Made by a program: the position numbers and the translations under genes. Shown here piece by piece: positions 1 through 51,153 of a stretch of 64,000 bases of DNA; the stretch's first letter is position 1, and each line of letters opens with the position of its first letter. The notes below the pieces were generated by a model. It was not told the DNA's origin. It made no database searches and saw nothing but the letters and a program-made list of their open reading frames with translations. Origin of the DNA: Owenia fusiformis (taxonomy: Eukaryota; Annelida; Polychaeta; Sabellida; Oweniidae); contig CAIIXF020000001.1 of the NCBI GenBank assembly GCA_903813345.2, positions 60,529,885 to 60,593,884 on the forward strand, read 5' to 3'.

Positions 1-367
1 GCTTTACCTTGCAGTCACATCCTATTTTCTAATGTTTGAATCATTTTTAAGTTAAATTCTTCTAATGACCATATCTGTCCCACATTCTTTAAAATGGTTT
101 GTGGAGAAAATGTTTGGGATTACTTATTTAGCTTTGTTTTAATATTTATATTGGCACTATCACATAAAGAAGTCGGTCTTGTTTAAACCAAGAAACTTTG
201 ATGATCATTTATATCATGTCTTGATTGATACTCCCAATGGAGAAAAATGAAAAATTCATATACCCAACATTTTCTCCTTTCCAATGGTGCATTGAAACCT
301 TAATGAGAACAGCATTGCCTTTAATGTTTTGCAACACAAGTTGCCAATTACACATAAAAGAACACAT

Positions 368-394
368 TTTATTTCATTCTTTCAGTTGTTTATT
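368..394 (-). promoter_or_regulatory. Twin polyadenylation signals (AATAAA x2)
   Basis: Minus-strand AATAAA occurs at 389-394 and again at 368-373, 21 bp apart. Downstream on the minus strand comes a GT/T-rich stretch (ATGTGTTCTTTTATGTG), as expected for a cleavage-stimulating element. This is the best candidate end of the AGAP transcript. Confidence 0.5.
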
Positions 395-2462
395 GTATAA
401 GTTATTTTTACAGTTTATATTATTAATATCTACAATAGATACAAATGTGCCATAATACATTCATTCATACAATAATGTACAAATCAGTTAAAACAACTAT
501 CATACAAAAACATGGAATTACAAGTCCGTTTCAACCTACATTATGTACACTTCAATGTCTCAAGTCAAACTAAAATCTACATTTACAGAATGAAAATGTT
601 GCACATCAATTGAAAATGACTTTCAATATTTATTTCTACAATTATGAGATTTGGGTGGAACACTTTATGGGATATTACACACATAATTATGATACATGTT
701 ATTTGGGGGAGGGATATCATATCCTCCCATTTACATTCATGATGATTCACACTGAGTATATTGCCAGGAAGTAATCTGATTATATCATGCATATTGTATC
801 AGAGATGTAACAATTGACTTAACTGACATGTTGAAAGCAACTATAACATTTACCAATGCATACAAGCAATTTTAAACAATGATCTCTGAGTAAACAACAT
901 GCTTGGTAATCTAAAAGGCATCCAACATTGAAGTTCACTTTTCATTTTTAATTGGCAAACTGATTATTCATATAATGATGTCATGTTAGTTCTACAGCTA
1001 GATGTCATATTAAGGTGGATGTAGCTTGACATCCTTTGAATGCAAGCAATCATTTATAAATCTGACCTCATAAACAGGAATACTCAATCGACATTATGTA
1101 CCTTAAATTGATAATATTAAGATTAGTTTTGCAAATTATTCTGGCATTATGCAACAATTTAATTGGCACATTGTGATGTTACCTCATTTGTAACACATAT
1201 TGTCATACAGTCCAGACTACAGAAGACTGAATATAGTCTAGGACACAACTCCAAGAACACTCCAAATCTCCACTTAGGCACCTATCTTGCTGAGGTATTT
1301 CATGGAGTCATGCACTAGATCTGTAGACTGTTATGCATTGCACTTAAAATCTCAGTTTGACAATTTATGAATGGAATTCAGATTTTGTATTTTCAAATTT
1401 CATTTAATTTAGTTTAATTTTCATTATAATAATTCATGCAATTTAATTGATTCCAATTTTCTCAAAAATGTCCCTACCTTTGAAACAAACACAGGGATTT
1501 ACACATTTCATTAAGAGATTATTACAGTGAAAATGATGTCATGTATCAGCATATTAAATAAAGTGAAAAATAAATAGAAAAAACATCTGAAGTTCACTTA
1601 TATAAAGCATGGAACTTTGTGGGTTAAGTCTAATTCAGTTATCAGAGACGTGCTTCCCTACAACACACTTCTACAATATCACAACACAACTCAATCTGGC
1701 AAAATTATTAAACTGGCAAAAATGCTGGCATGGGAGGCAAATCTTCTTTATGTTTCAATATCTTCTTAGGCGAGAGCCTAGCCAAAAATACATGATTCAT
1801 AAATTTCTATGTATCTGATCTGATATAATGCAACTGGTATTCTAAATTTATTTGGATATTGCAAGACAAATATTTCGACACAGAACATGTGTTTGACTAT
1901 ATGACACTAATGGAATGGGTCAGCTGTATGTAAGCGCAATGATGCTTAATCCTATAAGAAAGTCCCATATATTATTGTCTCCAGAAAATATTAACATTAA
2001 ATTGGAAGTCTATCCAAAATATTTGAGATCTTACTTTTAATTGGTCCTACAATGATTGCCCTAGGCTGTAGGAGGCCTTTCTCAAAATATCTTGAATTAC
2101 GATTCCTGATCTAAATGCATCGACTTTCATTTTCACAATGTAACCATGCCAATATTATTCATGGTAAACATGTCAAAATAGATGTCACCACCTAGTTAGT
2201 TATTGTAGATCGTTACAAGTCAAGTGTAACAATATGTTACTTAACCAAAATGCCGAATAAATTGATAAAAAACGGTGGCCATGACAATTTAACAATGCCA
2301 AAAAGTAATGACATGAAGAATGTAAATCGTAGTACATGATTTTTTCAGAAAGAGTCTCCTGGATCAAGATTGTAATTACTTTCTCGTATGTTATTGCACC
2401 TAAATATTGTACATGTAAAAAACCAACAAAACAGCCTCCTACATGTACATGTGTTAATACAT

Positions 2463-2538
2463 ATGACATGTGACCAAACAGAACACAGTCTATTATTTGT
2501 ATGACATGTGACCAAACAGAACACAGTCTATTATTTGT
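2463..2538. repeat. 38-bp tandem duplication in the 3'UTR
   Basis: Two identical copies of a 38-bp unit that begins ATGACATGTGACCAAACAG lie head to tail. The identity implies a recent duplication. Confidence 0.9.
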
Positions 2539-2592
2539 CCTCCTATACATGTCTCCTAACAAACAAAATTAATGTCCTACAACTATTATGGT

Positions 2593-38785
<36,193 letters not shown>

Positions 38786-40134
38786 CTTGACGGATTTGTG
38801 CAAAAATTAAAAATCCATCAATAAACTCCTCCAAACACTACATGATTCAACGGAACAAAGTTGTAGAAGCATCATATAAAGGGTCTAAATAATATTGTCC
38901 TTATTTGAATCAAACTCCTCATTTTTTATATTAATCAGATTTATCCAAAGATATAATGACATCTTCTACTCCTATATTTGTTCATAAAACTTTAAATCTG
39001 ATGCAAAGTAAGATACAGCTACCCATGTATATAACTAAGCGCATCTTTTCCAGTTAGCATCTCATGTGTGTGTATCTTGTGTTTATTATTTACTTTGAAG
39101 TATCCTATATATATCCACTACACAGGTTCGGTATGTGTATTGCATATACTGTTATCCACTGTTGACTGCAAGGGTTTATCTGCCTGCTTGTTCCATGTAC
39201 ATTTTGCTATGATTAAGAATAGATGATTTCAGAGGCCATCTATTGCAAACAAGAACACCAATTATTACCCTTTAAAACATATAAAAGGTTACATTTCTCA
39301 TACATTTCTCATGCTACATGAAATATAAAGCGAAAATACAAACTTTTCAATGCTAGATATTTCACAATTGGTATTTCATTTGAGAATATTTGAATTTTCA
39401 TCCGATTTCATGAGAAATATATGAAAATGTGAAATTTCTTGCAGGGAAAAATACAGGAAGAAATCAATATACAGCTGTTTCTTGAGAAAATGTCCACTCA
39501 TAGGTAGCTCTTTGAGTAACACCAGAGTTAATTCTCATAGTCTTATACCAACGTTGATCTTATTAATGGTGAATGTGTTCTAATACAATGTGATTCAAGT
39601 CTGAATCAAGAATCAAGTTCAAGTAAGACATATGATAGTTAATCTTTTTTGAAGATGCATCATCATAGTGTCTTAAGATTTTTTGACAAAATTCAGTTTT
39701 TCTTACTATTTCATAAAAATATTACTTAGATATATGTGATTCTAAGCACCTCAGTAAAAGCTGACTAAACTAACACAAAACAAAATACCTGAGATACCTT
39801 AACGAATTCCTGACACCTGTCTAACTCTATTATAGAAATAGTGATGACTTAAAACACAATGAAATATCTATCCCTTTTAAAAGATATATTTCTCGCTCTT
39901 AAAGAAGAATCTTTAATGTTTTCTTATGATAAAAAGAATGTGAACAACTTGTATTGGAGTTTGTTTATTAGTTTGTTTTCTTTAGCTCAGTCATAATTTT
40001 CAGTGTGTAAACATACCTTTTTGCTATTTTCCCCTTTGGCAATTTTGCTTACATTTTTATGTGAGAAAATAATTAAGAGTAGCTAGCTATATCCCACCAC
40101 CATCATCAAATAACAAGCAATTATACAATCCACT

Positions 40135-40240
40135 GACAATTACACAATCAACTGACAATCACAATCAACTAACAACCACAATCAACTAACAACCACAATC
40201 AATTGATAACCACAATCAACTGATAACCACAAACAACAAC
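40135..40240. repeat. Degenerate ACAATCAACTGACAA repeat
   Basis: About six diverged copies of an 18-bp unit (for example ACAACCACAATCAACT) lie upstream of the AGAP start. Confidence 0.8.
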
Positions 40241-40599
40241 TTAAAGCACTATAAACTAATCACAACCACCATAAACTGAAGCAACTGTGCCAAAGTGACA
40301 TTCAACATGGAACAGACACCCAAAGGCAGTCTACAACAGATGATAGGGCCATCATTGATCTTAACTGACCAAACTGGACAATTGGTCCTGGTGATGACAG
40401 ACAGACATATACATATAATACAATTGCATTTACATTTGCTGTCAATTTGCTCCATATAATCTTCTGATTTAGATAAGTCATGACAACATACTATGCAATC
40501 ATGAATGGTGATAACAGACCAATGACATGTAGCTTCATAATATTCTCATATTTCCTCCTATTGGCCTTATCTTTTGACAACATGACAGTTGTAGTAACA

Positions 40600-40694
40600 G
40601 AAACCATAGAAACAGATAGTGACCATAGAAACAGACAGTGACCATAGAAACAGACAGTGACCATAGAAACAGACAGTGGCCATAGGAACAGACC
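40600..40694. repeat. 19-bp tandem repeat, about five copies
   Basis: The unit is GACCATAGAAACAGACAGT. It is nearly perfect in the middle copies and diverged at the ends. Confidence 0.93.
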
Positions 40695-43600
40695 ATTGAC
40701 ATTACCTCCATATATTTCTCATACCTCACACAAAAAAAGATGTTACTCCAGCAACATTCCAGATTTAAAGAATAAACGCGAGACTCATACTAAATGTTGA
40801 ATAGAGCATACCAATTATTCATATATTACATACTGCTACTCTCATATTATATCTCATATCTTTCTTCCTCATTTCACAAATTATCTCATCATTTTGACAT
40901 TCACGTCCCTTATCTTAAAATATAAGCCATGACAGATTCTCTAATGAAGTAAAACTATTTCCATGCTTTTACAAACCTGCTATGAAAATGACACCATTTG
41001 GAGTAATATAAATTACATGCTTATCTTCATGCATTCCTTTAATTGTATACATATCCATTAATCTTTAAAATACATCTAGTCCACATATACTTCACTGTAC
41101 ATATTTTCCTGAACTAGTATTTTATCTAGACATGTTATATTATATAAAACCTGGCAGCATAACACTGTTACATATACACATACATCTGTGTCATGTACTG
41201 TTTTTTACAATGTAAATTGATTTCAAAATGTTAACTAACAAATTGTATTCCATACATGTAGTTTAACATGTCTATTTCAACATACTGGTCATCAATCTTA
41301 CAGTCAGAAACAATCCATTTTTAACTGCTAATCCTGCAATATAGAAACTACCCTTTGGTAGAGTGATAACTCCAGCTTTCTTTACATAACTGATAAATCT
41401 CTGAACCTGCCTTGGTCAATCAAGAGTTTATTATCCTAAAATTTCAGGGTATATAGATAGATCTACTAAATTGCTTCTGTGCCTAAGATTGATGATGTAT
41501 GAACTGTACTAGATAGAAGACAAAAATATGGATTTGATAGAATGGATTAAATAATCAATAAACGACAACTGTCACCAACCTGACGTCAAAGAATGGAAAG
41601 TATGAAGAATTCCTATTGGGAATCACCTTTACAGTTTACCAATAGCATGAATCCAGTTACTTTTTTAATATACATAAAACACAATTTTTCACAGTTTTAC
41701 TACATGGCATGACATATGGTATCAATGTTATAGGTCGTGATAATATTTATGTAACATTACCCAAAAGAACATATCAACAAAATATGAAAATGTCATAAAC
41801 CTGATTTGGCAAGGACCTATATCACATTATATATCTACTTATGGTAGGATTAATAAATAGAGTTGATTTAGTATTTTCAACGAAACTGCTTAATTAACCT
41901 TAATTGGTGACATCTGATCAGATATATAGCTATGATTGCATATAATCATCTAGGCCCTGGTTTTGTTCTTTAATTGGAGAGTTGCAATCATGATATAATG
42001 GATTGGCAGCCCATAATGAATTTAACATATAATGGGAATCTGAGACTTTTGGACCCCCCCCCCATAATCTATAGTACCTGGGGTCAGATTGAAGGGATGT
42101 GAGTTCATCCTGCTTTGCAAATAAAGCATACTCAAGACTGATCATAAGAAAAGGGTATGACATGGTATATCATGATGGGTAATATTCTTTATTTAGATTT
42201 TAATTCTGGAATGAGAGGGTAACTGTTTATGATGTGAAGTTACCATAAATCTTGCAATTGTCTCAGAGAAATCAATCGCTGATATAATCACAATTTCTAG
42301 TAATTATTTTAAACAGTTGTCACAGGGCATAATCCCAGAAGGGGCCAATATTGACTCTCAAGGATCAATGAGTTTGTAATACTATCACAAGACTGATCAA
42401 TACTATAATCTATCTACTATGGGGGATACTATTCAACATTTTCAATATCTCTATGTTCATTCATTCAATATAGCATCTTAATCCACAAAGGTATTTCAAT
42501 AAAAGGATCATTAATACTGTTGAAGAATGATATGTTGAGTAATTTCAGCATAAGATTCCAGTTAAACTGCTTCAAATTGCTTGAAACTTGAATTTTTTAC
42601 TTGCTTTCACAATTTTGCTCAAGCCAATTTTTTCATTTTCAAAATAGTAGTAGTCAATTTTGAAAATCATCACACCCACTTGTTCCAGTTGATCACTAAG
42701 TTAGTAATTTCCCCATTTTACTTCCAGTGCTATTCCTATGCTAACACTTGTGTTACTCAATTTCGCTTCATCCTACTCACAAATATGTAAGTGGGAATAC
42801 AAAATGCATGGGAGGGAGAAAATTAGCAATAATGAGATCGATGTAACTTATTATGTTTTCATTAGTTGATGGATGATACACTGTGGATGCATCATGGGAA
42901 ATACAACTTCAATACATCATCTAAAAGTACTTCAAACATAACTCATCATGTCTGCAGACAATGATTTCTCACATGTATTAACCAACTAGGATAACCAAAA
43001 ACGGAAATGTTATTCATATAATCTGAATGGCACTTTTGACTGATATAATTATATAATATCAAAACATAAGACACATTTTCCAAACATTTGAAATCTCAGG
43101 ATAATTATAATCTATGTTTGATAACCTTAATTTGAATCAGAACTGAAAATACTGCCAAGAGTTCATGTTTTGATTTTGTTCAAATGAATTCAATTGCTCA
43201 ATGCAGTTACTCCCATCTGTGGTAAAATTAATTCTACCTATCAACTTGACTGTGAGTTCCCAATGTGTAGCCTCGTGTGAACTTTGCAATAACTTGATCC
43301 ATTCTCTAAAACTGTATATTCCATCATGTATATTGTCAAAACTTGATCAATGTCTATATCATATTTCTCCTATGTCCATATTCTGACCATCCTTAGCTAC
43401 TAGGAATATACAAACATTTGGTCATTTTGTTTTGAAACTCAATCTGCATTTCCTGGTCTCCGTATCACTGAGTAAATGTCCTGCAAAGTTGTCAACTTTT
43501 TTAATGAACTCAACACTTCAACTTCACTTTAAATGTCATTTTAAGCCAATAGAAGCCAAAACAAGTATGTAGTTTTAACAGTTTGAATTGATAAGCAAAC

Positions 43601-46600
43601 CTATTAGGGATATTTATACGGATTTCATGTGAACCACACAAATCGACAATGTTTTATCTTGCCAATTTATACTATCACAAACCCAACAGTTCACTTTGTC
43701 GCTTTCATGATATACTTCAATTTTTCAAAAGTTTATCAAAACCTCACAAACAAACTAAAAGCAATGATTACATTCAAGTTACACAGCATTATATCGAAAG
43801 TAATCACGAGCCACAAAATTCATTGAAAATCAAATTATATTGAATTAATTCAATGACATCTCCACAGATGTGATTAATCTGTATAGGTGTATGCAATTAG
43901 TCAGCAAAGTATACGCTATCACAATAACTCAATATCAAATTTGCATTAATTCAAATTACATAAACTGATAACTTAATCAGAGAGCATAGAATCCTGCCAG
44001 ACCTTGTAGATATAGTCTTTAGTTAAACAGCGTGATTAAGTTTAACGATGACAATGGGTGCCAGTGATGTAATTTGCAATAAGACAATGCAAGTGACACT
44101 CTCCATTTATATCCCATTGATCCTAAAAGTCACATTCAATTTGTAATCCAGGAGTATAGAATGACACACATCTGGCTTGTTACATAAAAGGTGCATAAAT
44201 GAGATATATAAAAGGTGCAAATAAGCCTCACGTAAGGCGCATATATTTTACTGTAAATTCTTTACATAGAGTGCAATTTTTGCGATAATTAGAAATTGTA
44301 AAAATAACTACACGCTGTCAAGCAAAAACAAGAAAATAACTTCATGATAAATGGCACATTTCAGTACCAATGGTATGTCATACTTGATTACAAGTTCAAT
44401 TTTAATGACATTGGAAATCCAGGAAGATTTCGGTTAACATAAACATTAGGTAATTTTGACTTATTTCATTTGTTGACATTAGTTTTGCCATGGTGATGCA
44501 AAAACATACTCTTAATCATTTGGTTTTAAAGATGGGTGGTAAAAGGCCGATTTGTTATTTAAAAAGTGTAAAAGTCATTTTTTCAAAAATGCTGTTTTCT
44601 TAAGATGGGAGGGTGGGTGGTCTCGAACAGTTAACAAAATAGATTACGTGTAGAATTGTTTAACAACTGACAACTGACAGTTCTTTGTTATTGTTTAAAA
44701 AACAAAAGAGATGAGAGGAGATCATAAAAAACTTGAAACAACTATGGGTGAAAAAGTTCAAGAGTCTAGACAAACTTTGCCCCTTAGCGGTTAAGTAAAC
44801 GTCACTGGTAGGCAGGTAATTTCCGTTTGTGGACTAATTAAACCTGGTTTATTACCTGCTCAATACACAGGTAAATCTCAGGTAGACCAGTTGTCAACAA
44901 AAACTCGTTATCGATCAATACGACTAATTGAAATCCTAGGCAATGTAATATGTACACATAGGTGGTTAAATCTTATAACAGTGTCATCTTCATCATATTA
45001 TAAAGACATCAGGATACAAATCTTTCAAATCATGCAGTTGTTCACCATTCTGAGCACTTTTAAGTGATTTGGGCCATTTTTGGACCAAAATTATCACAAG
45101 TGAACCCTCCCTGGAATTTTTCAAAAAGTGAACCCCCTTGGCATATCCTGACTACGGGCCAGCAAATAACACAATTTCATTAAGGACAGATCACATGTGT
45201 CCTTCTCATGGCAAAATTCAAAACATTTACTTCATACTCAAAAATATATTTGCATCATTGTATCCTCAAACTTTTTCAAACAAAAGATGTTTACTTGCAC
45301 CGTGACAACGTCAAAGTATTTCCTAGTTATTTAGCATAAAAATGTTTGAGATTTTTATGAGTTTAAAATTACATAGCTTGTTCAAAACAGTATATAATTA
45401 CACAACGTGGCCAAGTACAAGATCAAGGTAACTTGGAATTCTCTGCCAAATAAAATACAATCATATCAGGTATCAAGCTTACTGTTATATTACATGTACA
45501 TTGTTTTATCCGATGGCAATCTTACGAACAGAACTCAACTTATGAACTAGGCACAGAGTCAAGAGAAACAAGAGGGACTCACAGGTTCTCTGGCTCAGAA
45601 AGAAGGACTAATTCTACTATTACAAGAGATACAAAATACATTTGATAACATAATCCATTGAGTCTGACAGTTGACGTATAAGTGAACAAAACCAAAGTTC
45701 TTTCTTACAACAGTTCATGACCGTTTCAATAACTTTGAAGAAGTTTGTACTTATTTAAGGTAAAAAAATATTGTTCTCTTGTTAAAAAGTACATGTAAAC
45801 TCCCTATTATAAGGCAAGGTGACTCAGAGCTTTTAGAACCAAACACAATGACATTGACATCTCCCATATCAATATCATTCTTACGGCTGCTTGCTGGGAC
45901 GCTGCTAAGCCTATCATATGCAAACCAATCAAAGACGATGACAAATCAAACACAAGACAAGACTAAATTTAAATTCTGCTTCATTAATGAAAACGACTTT
46001 TAGAGCTTCTGTAATTATTTCCTATCATGTTTACCTGTATCTCAAATTACTGGTGTTACTCAAAGACTTCTATGACCTTTGCTATTTAACAATATTCTTC
46101 AACATGTACTATACCTCTACTGAATTGTTTATAAATCTGATGTTTCAATTCCCATCTATCATTCTACTATTCTTTTCTTGTTGTTTATCACGGGTTCCTG
46201 CAGCCTTTTGATATATATCCTGGTTACAGATGACAACTCTCTAATCCTGGGATATTTATGAAGCTATAGGTAATGTTGCGGCTTAGTGATGTCAATGTCT
46301 TTTATTTATAGATTCCATTTCTTTGATCTTGTAGAAAGAGTTCCTCCTTCTTCATTCACACTTTCTAATTATCACAATAAGTCTTTCTAATTATCAACTG
46401 TGTGTTTGTTCATGATAGTTTCCATATGATGTCCACAAAACAATTGCATTCTCCATTGTCTGTACAGCCAGATTTAGTAATAAAAAGGTTATAAAATTCA
46501 GCTAAAATCACACTTAAAATACCACTTCATATTTTAAGACATCTTTTCACAATACTTGGTATTCAATAAATATTCCTCACATATGAGCTTAATTACAACT

Positions 46601-46760
46601 TCCAAGAATGGCTGACATCTGTATTAATTTCGCTTCATAAATTCAGATTAATTTTTTGCTAGATTTCCATAAATGTACTATTTTTCCATAAATAATGCCA
46701 ATATCCTTCAATAATATAATGTTCCGGGTTAGCTGTAATGTTAGTATGATCCTTTATCTA

Positions 46761-46800
46761 GTTTATACTCGAATGTGTCAGTTTATACTCGAATGTGTCA
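46761..46800. repeat. 20-bp perfect tandem duplication
   Basis: GTTTATACTCGAATGTGTCA occurs twice in succession. Confidence 0.9.
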
Positions 46801-47734
46801 TCTCTGATAATAAGATCAATATCTATCAATGTTTTACATATACTTGAACACACTCTTCTTAACCCGACTATTCTTTAGCCTCAGTCTGATTGGTTAATCC
46901 TCTCAATAGAGATCTGTATATTCCTTAGAGCAATAGTAAAAATGGCAATGTTATCTCAGTACACAAACAAGCAAAACTACACATTAATAAAAACATCAAG
47001 TGACAATATAAATTGAATGAAATAGAGTTTCAAAGAATTTCCCAATAACCGGATTATAAGGAATTAGGACAAATGGTGAGATATTTAAGGCATTTGAAAT
47101 ACGCATCTCCAAATATGCAAATCTTTTGAATTATTCATGCACTCTGTATTAGAAACCTGATCTATGCTCAAGCCATAAAATCGATATATCACATTTCTAG
47201 ATCAAACACTATATTCCTTCTTAAAAATCTGTCATTGTTGCCCATTTTGGTGCATTGTTCAAACTATTAAATAAAAGTGAAGACTAGCACATTAAGAGGT
47301 TCTAATAATATATTAGTCTTTTTCAGCTGCGGTATTGTTTGTCATTATTTGTGATAACAATCGCCGTCCACGTTGCGTATTGTCAGCCTTTGAAGAACTA
47401 CTATCAAATTCCAATGTTTTTTTTACCTTTTACCAGAGCCCATTTACTGTCCTAACATAGCAAAGGACACTTCTTGTGTTATTAAGATGCAGAAATATGT
47501 TAAAACTACAACAAAGGATCAATCTTACTTGTGTGTTATGTTTGCACAAGTGAGAGACCATTAGAAACTGTACTTGAATAAGCATCACTTAGGAAGCAAT
47601 GTGGCGAGTCAGTGATTGAAAACCATTTTTTATGAAATCTGTAAATATGATTTAATCACACATTGCAATTTCCGCCATCTAAAATGGACTCAATCGCCAT
47701 TGAAAGCTCAGAGAATCAATCAGACTTAAAGGTT

Positions 47735-48020
47735 CTATGTGTTGGTCTGAAAAGCAGGAAGTCTGGCTTCAAGCTGAAAAGTAGAGGTCTTGGGTTCAAA
47801 CCCAGGTCACAGCACTTCTTGTGATTTGTCTTTGACCTATGACTGCTGACCTATACCGGCGATTACTAGAGTGCTGCTAACTCGATAAAAGGCTGGCGCT
47901 GGCTAGAATTGTCTATGGTTCTAGCCAGGATAAAGATACCAGTTCTTCAACTCGACAATGGGAAGAACTGCTCTACCTTAGTGACTAATATGTCATGATA
48001 TGACATCTAAAGAGTCAATA
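47735..48020 (+). mobile_element. Possible tRNA-derived SINE copy
   Basis: A B-box-like GGGTTCAAACCC lies at about 47792, after a poorly preserved tRNA-like 5' part. A body with two small hairpins follows (GGCTAGAA against TTCTAGCC; AGTTCTT against AAGAACT). The A box is not clear, so the assignment is tentative. Confidence 0.3.
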
Positions 48021-51000
48021 AAAGATATAATAAAAAATAATATCTATCATTCTGTCATAAAGTTCACATCTGAAAGCTTTCCAAAGTTCCAGTATATGTT
48101 TGATTGTGATTTAAAAGGCAAAATACAGACAACAAAGAACATGGCAGTTTAATTAATTGAAACATAATAGAAATTAATTGCTCATTGTCTGTAAGTTTTA
48201 ATTCTCTATTCTGACCCCACCCCAAAAAACACAACGACAACACAAAAACAGACACATTTCACAAAACATAGTTGGGTAAGCATGACAAGGAAATATACCA
48301 AAGACTTTTTTTCAAAATAGAAACAAGAAAATAAAACAGTTTGACATGAAACAAAGCATAATCCATCTAACAATTCTATTGAAGCCAAATGTGGATTATT
48401 AATTGCTGAAATAATGTCAAATTGACCCAAGGAGAATTATTGCTAATCTCCATAACAGAAGGTTCTTGGTAGAAACAAAATTTGATTGAGGCCCAGGGGA
48501 GGGGATTAATAGCAGGAACGCAGCATCTTGAGGGATCATGGTAGCCTATCAGTCCATTGCCAGTAGGTGAAAGCCAAAGAGGGGGTCTTAGAATGGAAAC
48601 CCAGAGGCCAATAATGTTAAACTGTGTTCTATAAAAATTGTACAAACAATATAGACATAACCAAATAAAACAGAGGCTAGCACCAAAACTCTAGATAAAG
48701 TTATCCCTTACAAATGTGCAACCTCCGAACACAGGACTCGAAGATCCATAATATCCTTCCCACAAAGGAGCAATGAATTCTGTATACCTGCTGAGGAGGA
48801 TAAAGATCAGAAGTCCAACTTTACAAATGGCATCTTGTGGAAGTCCAATGTCTGAGATTTTCATCTGCTTAGTTAGCATTTATAAATCGTAGGACTTAAG
48901 AACTGAAAGATGGGGTAAATGACCTCATGGGGAGATTAGCACACACATGTCTCCAGGGGCCCATTACAAGAGGATAAAGTCAGAATTGATACAACTGGAC
49001 AATGCATATTGGATGATTCATACTTTACTCCAATTAGGATCATTCATGTTGGATTGTTCCTCTCTGGCTACTACTTAACTCTATCAGGAACATTGCTGTT
49101 TATATTTTTCTTTTTATAGAACCTCTTTTACAATATAGGCAGAGGATTTATAACTTTTTCATTAGGCAATAGGGTCTTATAAAAACCTACCTAGATCTCT
49201 TGTGGTAACTCTTGTATCTAATTCTTAATGTTTTTTTAATAGCTTCACTTCAAAAAAGTAATTATCCCAGCAAAATAACTCCATGCATGTCATGCCATCA
49301 ATGAAACCAATGAGATCAAAATAACTGAAGCTAACGAACCATTCATTAAAGCCATTAGGACAAATGCCATGCTTCAGGTAGCATCTAAAGGAGAACAACA
49401 GAGATTAATTCTAAGCCATGATGATTTAATCCCTGATCTAATCTTCTGGATGATTCAAAAGTTGACAGTTCTGTTACCTTCCCTTGGCTTTTCTATATAG
49501 CAATGGTATAACATTTTGACAAAAAATTAAAAGCTTTTGTCTTCCCCTTTATGTATTTATGATACTATTCTATGATGGTACTGATCAATTTTTCAAGAGG
49601 CAGTCATTGGAAGGTTAAGATTCCATCCCCAGATAAAAGCATTATTACCAGATGAGATTTTGGGAAATCATATTAAAGTTAAAGATATTTAAATGAAGGT
49701 TTTATTCTTGATAGAAATATCCCTACTTATTACTTTTCTAAGGGAGGGGAGGAGACTATATAATGGTTTATTGGCAGAGTTCTTTGTCTGATTGGAATGA
49801 AAGTGTTGCAATTTCAGTCTTTATTCAACCAATTTATGTTTTTTTTAGCATTGATAAGTTTTTCATTTACAAAGGATGGGACAAATGAGTGGCTTCTTGA
49901 GATTAAGCATTACATGTACAATGAAAGATGTTATAAGACCTGGTTCTCCTCTTATATGACAGAAACTGGTATGTAAAATGACAAGTGATATACAGTATAT
50001 AATAACACAACCTGGAACACTGCCACCATGTAGAGGATCTTCCACAGCTGCAATATTGTACATATCTGACCCTTTCAAACAAATATATGGTGAGTTTGAC
50101 AAATGACAAATATGGATGAAGTTTGACACAAATCTTACAATACATATGTACCAGGAGAATTTTCATGAATTGCATCAATTGTGCCATTTGTCTCTTTAGC
50201 CTAATATTCCTCCATTTTTGTACAATCCAAGTGCAGTGAAAGGACTGGTCTGTAGTGGTCTCTGACACATTAAAAGGCTTCTAACTGACTGATAAACAAG
50301 TCATTGAGTTTGACAAGTTCAACAAGGCATCTCCAGGCATCTCTCCTATCACCACTGACCATGATCATGTACCAACTACACTTCATAGCATGAAATGCAG
50401 ACAAGGGCTTTTCAAAACATCCCAACTCACTTTAAAATCCTCATAAACTTAACTAACCTTGACCTATTAGTTGTATTTTTTATTAGACAATTGAACTTGA
50501 AGATAAGTTTCAAATAATCTTGCTTTAAGCCCTAATGACCGCCTCCCATTCAGACCACACATTCATACCAAGGGGTGAAGTAAATTGGGGTCTAGAGACT
50601 TCACGCAAGACGAACTTCCAAACTGAAAACTACAATGCATGTTAGACTTGCTTCAATCCCTTGAGATCCCTCAGTCACCTATATACCTCACATCAACAAG
50701 GAGGTTATGAAGCCTTTATGCATGACTTCACAGGAGCACATATTCACGGTTAATTTTCAATAGATCACAGATCAAAACAATTGTTATGAATCTGTTTTTA
50801 TGTTATCAAATCAGAGAAAAACAAATATCAATAGATGCGCCAATGTGCTGAATATCAACATGTCAGATAAAGATACGGCAGTATTGATCCAACAAGCATA
50901 TCTTCCTATTGTACTTAGTCCATGTATATTCGGTTTGCAGGAACTGATTCTTTATTTTCTTCAAGAGTTCATCCTTATTCAAAGAACTTGCTATTTGTAC

Positions 51001-51098
51001 TTGCCTGCACATGACAAATACATAAATCAGTGTTATTGTCATTTTATATGTTATTATTTTATCTGTATAGTAAGAGATGTAATTACTTCATCACTTAC

Positions 51099-51153
51099 CT
51101 GAACGAACTATCACACCTATGTAACAATCCACTACTCGCCCAAACATCTTCAT
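51099..51153 (-). CDS. Candidate alternative first exon of AGAP
   Basis: ATG at 51153 (purine at -3) opens 18 codons, MKMFGRVVDCYIGVIVRS, plus one base, ending at donor GTAAGTGA. That phase is exactly what exon 2 needs, and the join would read ...VRS-D-SFVNSQEW. A TATAAAAG box lies about 90 bp upstream. It would replace the basic N terminus with a short hydrophobic one. This is inference from signals; I know no homologous N terminus. Confidence 0.35.

Larger units (their letters stand above)
368..2592 (-). other. Probable 3'UTR of the AGAP gene
   Basis: No coding exon or splice signal I trust follows the stop codon. On the minus strand the AT-rich region runs to two AATAAA hexamers about 370-394. 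The length, about 2.2 kb, is common for such genes. The 3' end is inferred from signals only; earlier polyadenylation is possible. Confidence 0.5.
38786..51098. other. Region upstream of the AGAP start; possibly an intron of a longer transcript
   Basis: No ORF here has recognisable protein similarity, and none combines good splice sites with the right phase. I see the small repeats listed separately and a possible SINE near 47.8 kb. If the 51.1-kb first exon is real, this whole stretch is intron in that transcript. Confidence 0.5.
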